A DNA stretch of 64,000 bases. Source: Dactylonectria macrodidyma. Taxonomy: Eukaryota > Ascomycota > Sordariomycetes > Hypocreales > Nectriaceae. Position numbers and translations under genes: made by a program. Under the pieces are notes generated by a model, which saw nothing but the letters and a program-made list of their open reading frames with translations, was not told the DNA's origin and searched no databases. The stretch's first letter is position 1. Each line of letters begins with the position of its first letter. The stretch is from the NCBI GenBank assembly GCA_020744425.1, contig JAGMUV010000023.1, positions 620,001-684,000 on the forward strand, written 5' to 3'. Shown here one piece after another: positions 34,846-45,652 of the stretch.

Positions 34846-36287
34846 ATGCCTGTAGCCATCACACCCCCGCCGGCGATTGCCGCGCTCAAGGACACTGCCT
34901 TGTTTGTGCCCATGAAGCTTGGTGGTCTGACGCTCAAGCACCGTATTGTACAGGTACGTCGAGACAGGCTGGGCGAACCTAGATAAGACTCTCCAGAGCC
35001 TACATCAAAGCCACATCTATACAACTGTCCGCTAACCCTCTTCAAAGGCCCCCTGTACTCGCATGCGAAGTGAGCTGGAGTCTCGCGGCATTCATGTCCC
35101 TGGTCCTCGCGTTGTCAAGTACTACGGCGACCGTGCCAGCGCGGGCGGTCTTCAAATCACTGAAGCCACCGACATCTGCATGAATGCTAGCGCCTATCCC
35201 GGCGTCGCTGGAGTCTTCACCGAGTCCCAGCTACGGGGATGGCGCAAGGTAACGGACGCCGTCCACGCCAAGGGCGGCTTCATCTTTGTTCAACTGTGGC
35301 ACACTGGCCGAGCTACTTCTACCGGTATGCGTGGAGGCGAGGCAAGCATCTCGTCGGGCACTATTCCCATGAATGGAACGTACCTTGATGGTACTGAGTG
35401 CAAGGACGGTCCTCCTCGTGCGATGACTGTCGAGGAGATTCACGAATTGACGGCTGAGTGGGCTGCTGCGTCCAAGAGGGCGGTCGATATCGCTGGATTC
35501 GACGGTGTTGAAATTCACGGTAAGAAAAGCCCATCCTCCTATCAAGCCTCAACAGCCTCTACGAGAATCAATCTCTGACAAATATTGTAGGAGCAAACGG
35601 GTATCTGCTGGAGCAATTCCTCCACGACAACATCAACACCCGCAAGGACGAGTACGGCGGTACTCTTGAAAACCGATGCCGTTTCGTTCTCGAAGTCATT
35701 GACGCCGTCACTAAAGCTATTGGCGCCGAAAAGGTCGGCATTCGTCTTTCCCCATTCAACTATTTCCAGGACACAAGGGATAGCAACCCCAATGCCCACT
35801 GGTCCTATCTCTGCAATCGTATCGCCAGCTTGGCTGCGGCTAACCGACCCGCCTACGTCCACATGTAAGTCGAAATCCAACCTTCATTCTACAAGAATAA
35901 ACCGGCTAATTTTTTCGCAGGGTGGAACCCCGTTTTGACGAAGTCCTTGATGAGGAGCAGAAAATGGCCTCGCTCGAGGGCTCTTCAAAGCAACCCACAA
36001 AGAACACTCTGAACCTATTCCGCGACATCCTAAGACCCGTGGGCATCCAATTCCTCGCCACCGGCAACTTCAACCCGGAAAACGCCGCGCTCAAGGTCAA
36101 CAGCGAAGAGGCCGACTTTGTGGCCCTCGGTCGCAACTTCATCGCCAACCCCGACCTCCCTGAGCGCATCAAGAACGGCTGGCCGCTCAACAAGTACGAC
36201 CGGGCGACCTTTTACGGTGCCAGCCCTCCTGAGAAGGGCTACAATGATTATCCCTTTTATGAAGAGAAGAAGGCAGAGTCCGCCTGA
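34846..36287 (+). CDS. hxnT: Old yellow enzyme flavin oxidoreductase, HxnT-like
   Basis: Four exons (34846-34953, 35048-35519, 35591-35864, 35921-36287) encode 406 residues of an FMN-binding TIM barrel. The active-site pair is seen as Glu-Ile-His-Gly-Ala-Asn-Gly-Tyr, with the family pattern Asn-Thr-Arg-x-Asp-Glu-Tyr-Gly-Gly shortly after. The Gln-Leu-Trp-His-x-Gly-Arg strand and the C-terminal Gly-Arg-x-Phe-Ile-Ala-Asn-Pro-Asp phosphate-binding loop are also present. OYE proteins reduce activated C=C bonds with NADPH. HxnT is the alkene reductase assigned to the pyridine ring intermediates of nicotinate breakdown. The promoter carries three copies of the cluster element within 290 bases of the start. 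Confidence 0.78.
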
Positions 36288-36630
36288 AAGACGCATATGA
36301 TGAAGCCAGGAATGATTCGCATCGCAGGAGCATCCCGTCTATGAACATGGGAACAAGCTGCTGTCTAGGAAGTTAGATTAGAGTGGTTGCCTTGGAAAAA
36401 CGACAAGGCTTTCTCGAGTACTTTGATGAATAGACACGTTTACTCAAAAAGACACTTTTGACTGGTGATCCTAGTGCTTTAATGTTTCGGGGCGATACGG
36501 GAGACAAACGAAATCGCTGACGGATTTGAAACCGCAAATTTGTTTTACTACTAAAGAAATCATTTCATGTATGCGCTTCTAAGTTTCCTGTCCTTGACGC
36601 CGTTGTCTACTCTTAAACCACTCCCACGCC
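36288..36630. other. Convergent 3' flanks
   Basis: A short AT-rich gap between the stops of hxnT and the arylsulfotransferase gene; no gene. Confidence 0.6.
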
Positions 36631-38295
36631 CTATTCAAAACAAGCTGTATTCGAGTACAGTAGCTCACGGTCATCCTGAACGGCCACAGCAATTATGCAG
36701 CGTGGCCTTGCAAATAATGTAGCGGGTATTTCGATGGCTGTCTCGAAGCCATGAGCAATAGCTTGTCCAATAGCCGTAAGCCCCACGCCTACTTCTTCCT
36801 CGTACAAATTCCATTGCTGGACCTCTGTCGCACCATTCCAGCTAACGTACGCCTTCATATCGGTACCGTTCCTTTCGTACACGAGTGACGGCGGCCACTC
36901 TTTCGGGGTTCCTTTCCAGTCGGACTTGAAAGCTCGGTAGCTGTCGACCGTGTTGTCGTTTCCGAATCGTGCTTCCCAGCGGATATCGTTGCTGTCGCCG
37001 GATGGACCGTACTCGGTGATAACAGGGATCTGACCATAGCCCAATAGTCCATTTCCATTACTTAGATCGGCTTGATAGCTGCCTTGGCTGTTGGCGTAGA
37101 GACTCTTGTGGGGTTCGAGAGTGTGTAGGATCCGAGGCGGCGAGTCCTGGCTAGGAGGAAGCTTGATGTCTAGCATAATGCTCCTGCTCGTGACTGCGCC
37201 TGAGTCTCCGTTTCTGTTATGATTATCGAATAGGCTGAGTCTGAAGCCACTGCTGGTGACATCGTGCGCGCGTGCGTGGTGTTGATACCGGAACTGGCCC
37301 TCCGGCGGCAACGGCCCAAAGTCTCCCCCCTCGCCGCTACCATTCAGTTCCCAGATGACATCGCCTGTGCTCCGAGATATCATGAAGCAGGCGCAGTAGT
37401 GCCGGCTACTGATCAAGAGCTGGTCTTCGCCCACGGGCTGGATCGAGTTGAGGTGGAAAAAATCGTACGGCCGACCCTCGGTGCCGTCACCGAGGTTGGA
37501 GGGCACTGAGAGTTTTGATTTGGAGATATTAATGTGGTCTAAGGCGCTCCAGCTGTACACGACCTCGCTGGTTTCGATATCGATCTCGAAGAGCAGGCTG
37601 TCCACCACCCAGCCGTTGACCGGCCCCCCAACGCTCGAAAGATCGTATGTCGTGGTGTTGTAAGCGGTCACTAGGACGGTTCCTTCAGGCGTAACCTCGT
37701 GTTCGTGAAAGTCCATAAAGCTAGTCGGGTTTATGTGCTCCTTCCTAGTGTTGACCTGAATATCCAGATGTGTGCTTGACCTGATGTAACCATCGTCCAT
37801 GGTGACCCATTCTCCATACCCATGGCCAACCTTTGGAATGCCTTGCCAACTCGTCAGATACGGCTTACCCTTGATGGTCTGGACCTGAAAGTCTCTGAGG
37901 CCAACTTGATCCCAGCAGTATACAAGGTCGCCGTCTTGTGTCATGATAAGCGGCAGGCTCTGATTCGGTCCATTTCCTCCGCGAGCTTCGGGCGTAATAA
38001 AGATGTATCCATCGGCGACAGCCCCTCCATTTGTCGTAATGGAAAAGTGTGGTGGGGTAAAATGTGAGGTCTTGTAAACCCGGTACGGCCAAAAAGACTG
38101 ATCCTCGGGGGTCACAATCTCTCGATAGTTTGTTGAAGGAAGTATCGGTAACGAGGGAAAGGCGGACGAGGATGAGGTAGTGGATGCCGGTTGCTCTGGT
38201 GTGAGAAAAAGGTAGTAGTAGATAAGTAGAGCGTTGGCAAAGAGGCTCAACGTAATAAGCCTAGGCACCCAGGCCGAATGACAAAAGGAAATCAT
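36631..38295 (-). CDS. Membrane-anchored arylsulfotransferase-like protein
   Basis: An intronless minus-strand gene. The open frame extends to 38358 but begins there with TTG. The first ATG is at 38295, giving 554 residues. One hydrophobic segment near residues 12-32 is probably a signal anchor, and the remainder is the Arylsulfotran_2 (ASST-type) domain, a beta-propeller with repeated Asp-Gly-x-Leu/Val and Trp-Glu-Leu-Asn-Gly turns and a Tyr-Gln-His-His-Ala-Arg segment. Several Asn-x-Ser/Thr sites suggest passage through the secretory route. Bacterial relatives move sulfate between phenols; the activity of the fungal proteins is not settled. It lies inside the hxn cluster, but its own upstream region has no GAGTGGG element, so it is probably a passenger. 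Confidence 0.8.
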   Translation of the reverse strand: MISFCHSAWVPRLITLSLFANALLIYYYLFLTPEQPASTTSSSSAFPSLPILPSTNYREIVTPEDQSFWPYRVYKTSHFTPPHFSITTNGGAVADGYIFITPEARGGNGPNQSLPLIMTQDGDLVYCWDQVGLRDFQVQTIKGKPYLTSWQGIPKVGHGYGEWVTMDDGYIRSSTHLDIQVNTRKEHINPTSFMDFHEHEVTPEGTVLVTAYNTTTYDLSSVGGPVNGWVVDSLLFEIDIETSEVVYSWSALDHINISKSKLSVPSNLGDGTEGRPYDFFHLNSIQPVGEDQLLISSRHYCACFMISRSTGDVIWELNGSGEGGDFGPLPPEGQFRYQHHARAHDVTSSGFRLSLFDNHNRNGDSGAVTSRSIMLDIKLPPSQDSPPRILHTLEPHKSLYANSQGSYQADLSNGNGLLGYGQIPVITEYGPSGDSNDIRWEARFGNDNTVDSYRAFKSDWKGTPKEWPPSLVYERNGTDMKAYVSWNGATEVQQWNLYEEEVGVGLTAIGQAIAHGFETAIEIPATLFARPRCIIAVAVQDDRELLYSNTACFE

Positions 38296-39336
38296 CCCAA
38301 AAAAAACTCCTATGAGGGCGCTTGCGGTTGAAAGAGTGAAAAGCCGCGGCAACAACAAAAGAAAAAAGGTACAGGAGGACGACGAATATTATCTCTTTAC
38401 TACGGAGTACATGATGGGACGAATACACGTCTCGGGCCCTCGGCAGAATGACGCAGCGTCTTGCAACGGGCATCCAGCGACTTCCGACCAGCAGGGAACA
38501 TGTCCCGCTTGTCAAGATGTCTCGAATTGCGCGGCCCCGAGAATTGGGAAAGCCAAGCAAAAAACGGGAGATGTGACATGACGAAGCAGCAAATAGCAAC
38601 CAGAGACGCCCCTTGTCATGTCCACTTTGCGAGCCGCCACGGCCCATCTCAACAACGTGTTAGACCGCCAAAACGCGTCATCACTGTGGGTTCTGATAGT
38701 GCCTCGACTCTCTGTGACCACGCAACTCTGGCGAGCCGCGAAGCCGATTTAATGAGGCCGGTTCCCACGGCAGGAGCTGATAGTCTTCTGGGCAGCTCTC
38801 AGGTGATTTTTTTTCTTTTGCACGGCGTTTGTCGTTGGCCCGGAATGGTTCTTGTCCATGATGCTATTGGTTTGGTGGTTTGGTGGAGTAGACTAGGATG
38901 GGTCCCTGGGACGCGTGGCCCGTCCTACGTAACGACTATTTTATTGTTCAAGAGAAAGAGGGAGATCATATTCTTCGTTCTGAATGGTCTCGGGGCCGGT
39001 AGAACTTGGCTGATACAATGATGTGAAAAAAGTAGAGTTTCAATAATGTCTCCGAGGATGATTTTACTGTCCAGGGTATCAACCCCACGACACTACATTA
39101 GCAGTTCATCATCCGAACTCGCTACACGCACGCGAAACCCACGCGATACCAAGCATTGCGATATGGAGAAAAAGCCAAAGCCTGGCTATACTTAGTTACA
39201 GGTTCATCTCCACAAGGGTTCAAGACGGATGGCGAGTGTCGGACTTGAAACATTAGATCATCTGCAACGCTCACGACACAGCACATACGTAACCATTAAC
39301 ACAGTCGTGGTTCTCAGTTCAATACACCTATGTCAT
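38296..39336. other. Promoter of arylsulfotransferase and 3' flank of hxnX
   Basis: No gene. A 186-codon plus-strand frame (38461-39021) has no recognisable features and is cysteine- and arginine-rich in the way of random frames. The GAGTGGG element is absent. Confidence 0.55.
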
Positions 39337-40847
39337 CTATAAGCTTGCCCGAGCAGGGGCAAGATTCGAAGCTGGACGCGTTGTCTTTCCCCATTTCGCG
39401 TCAATATCCCTCTCCATGTCATACGTCAACAGCCATCGCCCGACGCCGTGATACCTCCACGGGAACGGATCCTCGCCCGTCTCCTGCGACTCGGGCAGAA
39501 CGGGTGATTCTCCGATGAGCCATTGCTCGTCCTTTTCTCCGTATAGCCTGAACTTCTCGTCTCGGTCGATTTGCTCCGGGCCGTCTGCGAGGTGGTAGAT
39601 CCACTGGTTGTATGTGCCCCTTCGTACGACATTCTCGGTCCTCTCTCGTCGGCAAGCCTCGTACACGTCCAACGCCTTTTGCTTCGATGCTGGTGACTTG
39701 TCTGTCAACCGGGCCAAGCAGAGTCCAAGCACACCGCCGTCTTCCAGCGCCATTCCCGCTCCGCTGGCGAGATAGGGCAGTGTTGCGTGGACAGCATCGC
39801 CGAGCAAGGTGAAGGAACCTGACGGGTGAGACCAAGTTGGCTCGAGGCCTGGTCGGATACACAGACGCCATTTGAGAACTGAATCGCACATTGCCAACAT
39901 CTTTCCGATACGCGGGTCCCAGCCATCAAAGTGAGCGCGCATCTCGTCAATATTTCCCATCAGCGTGTTGCCCTCCTCCAGCGGAATGTCGTCCGGGACA
40001 AGAAGCACCATGTTGAACAGCTCGCCACCCTTGAGCACGTAGTTGACGCAGTGCTTCTCCGGCCCGACCCAGTAGTTGACTTGAGGGTCCTCGATAAACG
40101 GCCTTAGCTCAGGGTCCTTGAGCATCTCGGACGTGTTAAGGAGGAGTCGGTACGCCAGATCTCCTGTCAGCTCTGGAGGGTCTGACTTGCCGAGGAATTC
40201 TTCTCGCAGCTTTGAGTTGATTCCATCTGCTCCGACGAGGAGATCGGTGATCATGGAGCGTCCGTCGGCCAAAAATACGGTCGTTGAAGCGCCGTCTGCC
40301 GATACGGTATATGTATCGACTTTGGCATTGGTGATCAGCTTTGCACCGAGCTCAGCAGCTCGATCCAGCAGACACTTGTGAAGATTGGCGCGGTGGAAAT
40401 CCCAAAACGGATACCCTCCAGCAGCAGCCGCATATCCATGATAGTCCATATCGGAGAGAAAGTTGCCTTTCCAGCCGATGAAGTTGCACTTCTGGGGCTT
40501 GGTGGCAAACTTTTCGAGGCTGTCCTTCATGCCCCACGAAAAGAGCACCCGCGCAGCATTCGGGAGGACCTGGATGCCAGCGCCAACTTCACCGATGCTT
40601 GGTGCAGCCTCGAGGACTGTCACATCGTGGCCGGCGAGCAGGATGGAGATGGCAGCCCCCAGACCACCGAGGCCAGCGCCGACGATGATGACCTGAAGAG
40701 CGATGAGTAAGGGTCAAGAGTTGGGGAGAATCACTTGATTGAACAAAGTTACAAGCGGTGGTGCAATTGGGCACAACGTACATCTAGTTTGCTCGCTGCG
40801 TCTCTTTGTATCTTTTGTTGTACTGTGAAGTTTGCTGTGGCCGCCAT
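39337..40847 (-). CDS. hxnX: FAD monooxygenase (salicylate-hydroxylase-like), HxnX-like
   Basis: Two minus-strand exons (40782-40847 and 39337-40692; 89-nt intron, phase 0) encode 473 residues. The first exon supplies the ATG and 22 residues; the second opens directly with the FAD loop Val-Gly-Ala-Gly-Leu-Gly-Gly-Leu-Gly. The DG motif (Val-Gly-Ala-Asp-Gly-Ile-Asn-Ser) and the GD motif (Leu-Gly-Asp-Ala-Val-His) with Gly-Ala-Gly-Met-Ala-Leu-Glu-Asp-Gly are intact. The family hydroxylates or decarboxylatively hydroxylates aromatic acids with NAD(P)H. HxnX is the enzyme turning 6-hydroxynicotinate into 2,5-dihydroxypyridine, like bacterial NicC. It diverges from the regulator hxnR. Confidence 0.78.
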
Positions 40848-42134
40848 GATTGAATTGATGCCTCAACCAGGAGTACAGGGTGGATGGATGGTATGGACAA
40901 AGAATTGTCAGACGCTCGTCTCAGTTTGGCGAGCCGTTGACGTAGGTTTCACTAATGACGACAGTTTATGATGTTGATGTGTTTTCTTAGCAGGTAGCGC
41001 TGTTCACTCAGTGGCTATAACCCGTCCCTCCATTTGTCGGGGCTGCTGAAGATAATGTTATGTATTGCGTTTTCCTACAGGTAGGCTCCAGGCCAAATGC
41101 GGCATTGTGTCTGTTGAGTCGGGAGTGGAAGTGATGAAGCGGCCAAAGCCGTGGTACGGGTGGTGCAGATCCGATCCCATTCCCCGCGTGCTCCGTAGTT
41201 CGCTCTGATCTCGTGTCTTGGAGAGCCAATGCTTCCTGCATGGCATCTATCGCTCCAACTCTCCCAATGACGGCCCAGATAACGATCCTGATTACAGAGC
41301 AATGGCCTCTGCCGTGAGACAAGTACCGTCCCTGTAGGCCCCTGTAGAGCTCCCTGTCCACTCTCAGCAGACTCCCCCACTTTCGAGAGTCAGTTTCCAC
41401 ACCACATGAACCGGCCTAGCGATGGACAATCCACTCTTCTGCAGAAGCCTGCCGGGACTGGTTAGATCGGACTTATCTGGGGAGACCAAGAGTGGGGATG
41501 AGTGAGGGGCAAGAATGGGGGGAGATAAGAAAGTACTTGCCCCTCTGAACATTCTTTTCTGATAGGGACCGAATTCAGATCTCTCTTGATGTTGCAGAGC
41601 TGCAAGTTGTGTAAGTCAGCAGCATTGTTTGTCGCTTAATGAAACATATGAAAAAATAATTGAGTTACGGCAATATGTGAACAAATCGTTTATATGGCAC
41701 CCAGTTTGGGGATTCAATATTAACCTGTACCAAAGGTACGAAGTAGCGTCCGGGTATTATTTCCCTTGCTAACTTGGCTCGTTGGTACTCCGCACGCGTC
41801 AGTTGTCACAGTTGTACCAGCAAATCCTTGCTTTTGCCGGACTGATACATAAAGCACTGATACCGGCCTTATCAATTCATCCTATTCAAGTCTCTCCATA
41901 TCTATCTCCACTTCGTGTGATACGAGTCAATCGCTTGTGTGTTGCCCGCCATTAGAATGAAAATGCGCCTCCACCCCATCCCTCCACCCTCGATCAGCAC
42001 AGCACAAGCATCATTCACATCCCTCTACCCCATTCTTCACCTCTATCGTTAAGCAGAGGCAAAAAAATAATAACCAAGTACCTTTTTTCAATTTTACTGG
42101 GAAGCTTTGACTCCTCGGAACAGAAGTGGATAGA
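40848..42134. promoter_or_regulatory. hxnX/hxnR divergent promoter
   Basis: A 1.3-kb region with GAGTGGGG at 41490-41497 and reverse CCCCCACTT at 41374-41382. GATA-type sites are CTTATC at 41472 and AGATAAG at 41523. No extra gene is seen. Confidence 0.5.
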
Positions 42135-45100
42135 ATGAACGACTCCTGGAAACCAGACACTGCTGCAGCGCCAGATCAGACCAAGGACCCCAGCATGATC
42201 ACAGTCGGTGAGAAGTCATTTGCCTGTACCCATCCGGGCTGCTCCAAACGCTTCACCCGTGCAGAGCACCTGCACCGCCATGCCCTGAATCACACGTCTG
42301 GCGGGTCAACTTGCACTCTCTGCCGCGCCCACTTCAAGCGGCCTGACCTGTTGAGTACGTTCACGGGATATCATGTCATAATTATGTAGCATCCTGTGAT
42401 CCATGCTGACTCTGATGCTTTGCTAGAACGGCATATGGACCGTCACCGCCAAAAGGATCTCGAAGCAGGAGGCCCAGGCCACGGCGTTCTCGACACCAGG
42501 AAGAGATCCTGGAAAGCACCTGACGGCTCTGTCGTGGAAAAACGTCCCTGTACATACGCTACCAGCCAGAGGAAGTCCTCAACTAGTCGTGTTCAGCCTC
42601 AGGCTCAGCAGGAGCCATCGCCTGAGCCTGAGTCCACAGAGTTTGATGAATACGTTGATCCGGCATTCTCACAGCCAGCCATACAAAGCATTAACGAAAG
42701 TGACCCTATAGTGCTTGACATTCGATCAGGCCACGTTAATATCGCAACTGGCCCCGGAGAACCCATCGACTCCCTGTCCTTCCCAGGGGTTGCTGCTTCG
42801 TCCCGGCAGCAAGACTCCACGCTACTATACAACCAGTCTTGGACCGAGCTGCTCCAATCCAGGACCATAGAGGACCCCTTCGGCAGCCCGGAGCAGCTGC
42901 AGTACGATCGGATCTTCCAGCCCGACACAGCTAGCTCGTTTAATATGCCATATACGACTGCCCTGGACTATAACTGGTTATTCAACATCGAGAAGTCCCC
43001 GGTTGCGTTTGGCGGCAGCGAACCCGCGCACTCTCCGGAATTCTTTGCCCAAGACTTTCAGGGTGTGAATATGCAAGCTGGCCTGGCCATTACTCCAGAG
43101 TCTATGGGAACATCTCAGCTTTGGACAGAGACCATGGATACAGATCCTCGCGAACCGAGGAACCAAGAGCAGCCTTTCATGGACATCAACAACCCCCAAC
43201 CAGCGCAACGGATGACGCATCATCCCGCGCGACCTGTCTCAGCAGAGGTCTTTCCTGAACGAGGCCCGAGGAGAAGACTGGCAGATGGCTCAGCTGGCAC
43301 TCAAAACAATCGAACTGGTGGCGCTCATGCCATTCCTATCGAGTTTGAGAGGCCACTTTCTACACTTAGGAAGCCACTTCCACTGCCAATACTGACCGAA
43401 GTTATTCGGGAACGGCTTTTGAAAATTATCGACAGGGCAAATCCCTCACTGCCAGATCAAAGACATTCTATCTGGGACCATCCACTACTCTCGGTTGACT
43501 CTTTGCAGTCATACCTTGGGCTTTATTTTACTAAATTCAATACGGCATACCCGTTGATCCACCTGGCCACGTTCAACGTGCATGAAGACGAACCTCTCCT
43601 CCTCCTATCCGTTTTACTACTCGGCGCAACATATTCAACAAAAGATGCGCACCAGGTTGCGGTGTGCATCCACGACGTTATTCGTCCAAGCATTTTCGCG
43701 CACACCGGGTTCTCTCCTAGACCTGAGCTGTGGACGCTGCAGACCATCTTGCTGGTCGAGTGCTTTGGCAAGTCGAGGGCTGGCCAGAAGCAGCATGACA
43801 TGAGCCACTTGTTCCATGGCCTGCTCATCAACTTGATTCGACGATCGGATTGCCAGTCTATCAGACCCGTTGGCCCACCTCAGGGTTCTGGGGAAGACAA
43901 CATTGAAGGCCTGGACCGTATTTGGAGACGGTGGGCCGAGGCTGAGTCTAAGAAGAGGTTCGTAACAACTCGGTTCTTCACATCTTTGGAACTTCGCTAA
44001 CCAGGTTATCAGACTTGCGCTTCTCTGCTTCATGTGGGACACTCAGCATGCAGTCCTTTTCTGTCAGAGTCTCTGCATGTCCTCTTTTGAATTACGGCTT
44101 GAACTCCCTTGCAGCCAAAGCATATGGGAAGCCCGGGACCCTACATCCTGGGTTTCTGCCTGGCGGTCTACCCTGTCTGCAGATCATAGAACGCAATATC
44201 TGCCCACCCTCAAGTCTTACTTGTCCTCAAAAATGCCACGTCCCACGGGTCTGGGTGCCTTGTCTAGGATGCTTATCCTACACGGGCTAATGTCCATTGC
44301 ATGGGACATGCAACGCCGTGACCAGACGTCCCTTGGAGTCGTGTCCGAGGGAGGTAGCGATGGTTCCTGGCGCAAGATGATCAGCACCGCATATGATTTG
44401 TGGAAAGTTGACTTTGATTGGTACTGTGCGGCTGTCACGTCTAGATTCCAAAGGGGATCACAAGGCCAACAGACCGGGCGCGAGGATTCGGTCACTGAAG
44501 AAGAGACTCAGCGCGGCGAGTTTCTTGCTTTCGCTGCTGCTTACAACGCGGTCTATCATTCCGCACAAGTCCTACTTAACCTGGATTTCCTGGACGTACA
44601 AATCTACGCGGGAGCTCGCCATATCCTTGGTCGGCCGGTGCAGCAAAGAGACTACCTTCGATCTGCTCAGATCGTGAAACGGTGGGCTGCCACTACCAAC
44701 ACGGCGAAGGCGTCGAGTCGAGAAGTGTCAAGCTCTGATGGAAAAGATTCTGCACCTACTCCAAAAAGTGAGCAGCCATCACAGCCAAATCAATCTGCTG
44801 TGACTGCGGCCTGGCATGCTGCGCGGATGTTGCGAGATACGATGAGAACATTGATCGACTCTGAGGCTATGAACTTGTTCCATGTCCCTTGGTGCCTCTA
44901 CCTGGTCACATTGACCTGCTGGGCTTTCCACCATGCCCGTCCAAACCGCGGTCGCAGAACATCTTCTCGCATGACCAACGCTGCGTCAGAAGATGATGAC
45001 GACGACGCGTACAACGAAGACGACGAGATGGTCTGGGACCCCAAAGCCGAGATGCAGTCTCTTCTGACCAGCATGTCCGAGGGGATGAACCGCAGCGAAT

Positions 45101-45261
45101 CTACGTTGGCCTGGGAGCGGCGCCGTACCAACGGCCTTGTCTGGATCATGGCAGATTCCTTGACCAAGGTCCGATGGGGGATTGTGCACTCTGGTGTTGT
45201 TGTCTTGCGTGGCCTGGTGCCGCAGCGGTTGATTAATCAGTACGATGAGGCTGATGAATAA
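42135..45261 (+). CDS. hxnR: C2H2 zinc-finger / Fungal_trans regulator, HxnR-like
   Basis: Three exons (42135-42354, 42427-43957, 44013-45261) encode 999 residues. Two classical fingers lie at the N-terminus: Cys31-x4-Cys36-x12-His49-x3-His53 and Cys60-x2-Cys63-x12-His76-x3-His80. The first intron splits codon 74 inside finger 2. Their recognition helices (Arg-Ala-Glu-His-Leu-x-Arg-His and Arg-Pro-Asp-Leu-Leu-x-Arg-His) resemble those of yeast Adr1, which reads GG(A/G)G. A long low-complexity linker and the Fungal_trans homology region follow. A very acidic run (Glu-Asp-Asp-Asp-Asp-Asp) is near residue 900. HxnR is the pathway activator in A. nidulans. Size, architecture and neighbours agree. 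It may also regulate itself through the elements upstream. Confidence 0.8.
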
Positions 45262-45652
45262 TAGACTCTCGTTGACTATTTCAACGAGGAGAGTGAATTA
45301 TGATTAGATGTTTATGATATCAATGAATAAATCGATCTACGTTTAAAAACAGAAAGTGAAGTGAAAGTAGATGAATGGATATTTACCCCATAATTTCATA
45401 AATCATCACAAGGATGCGTAATCGGCCGTTGCTCACAAGATGAGTGGCGTCTCGTTAAGCATTTGAGTTGGCAAGACTCTGGTATGATAACAGAATCGAA
45501 GATTAGGGCAAAGACACTTCTGTATTGATGACGAAATTCCTCAAGGTCTGATATCAATTTTAGCCTGGCTACCTTGTACCATACTCACAGCTCTGTTGCC
45601 CACATACGTGCACTTTTCTACAACCTCTCCCCGGCACTGCACCAATCTCACC
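45262..45652. other. Convergent 3' flanks of hxnR and Rieske gene
   Basis: No gene. AATAAA at 45326-45331 is a plausible hxnR poly(A) signal. Confidence 0.6.

Noticed and set aside
36631..38358. 575-residue version of the arylsulfotransferase
   Set aside because: The extra 21 residues start at a TTG codon. The first ATG is at 38295 and still includes the membrane anchor.
38461..39021. 186-codon plus-strand open frame upstream of the arylsulfotransferase
   Set aside because: It is rich in arginine, cysteine and serine without domain or membrane logic, and lies in what must be promoter sequence.
20313..45261. Secondary-metabolite biosynthetic cluster
   Set aside because: The cluster has several oxygenases and a regulator but no polyketide synthase, NRPS, terpene or DMAT synthase. 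The hydrolases (imide hydrolase, amidase) point to breakdown, not synthesis.
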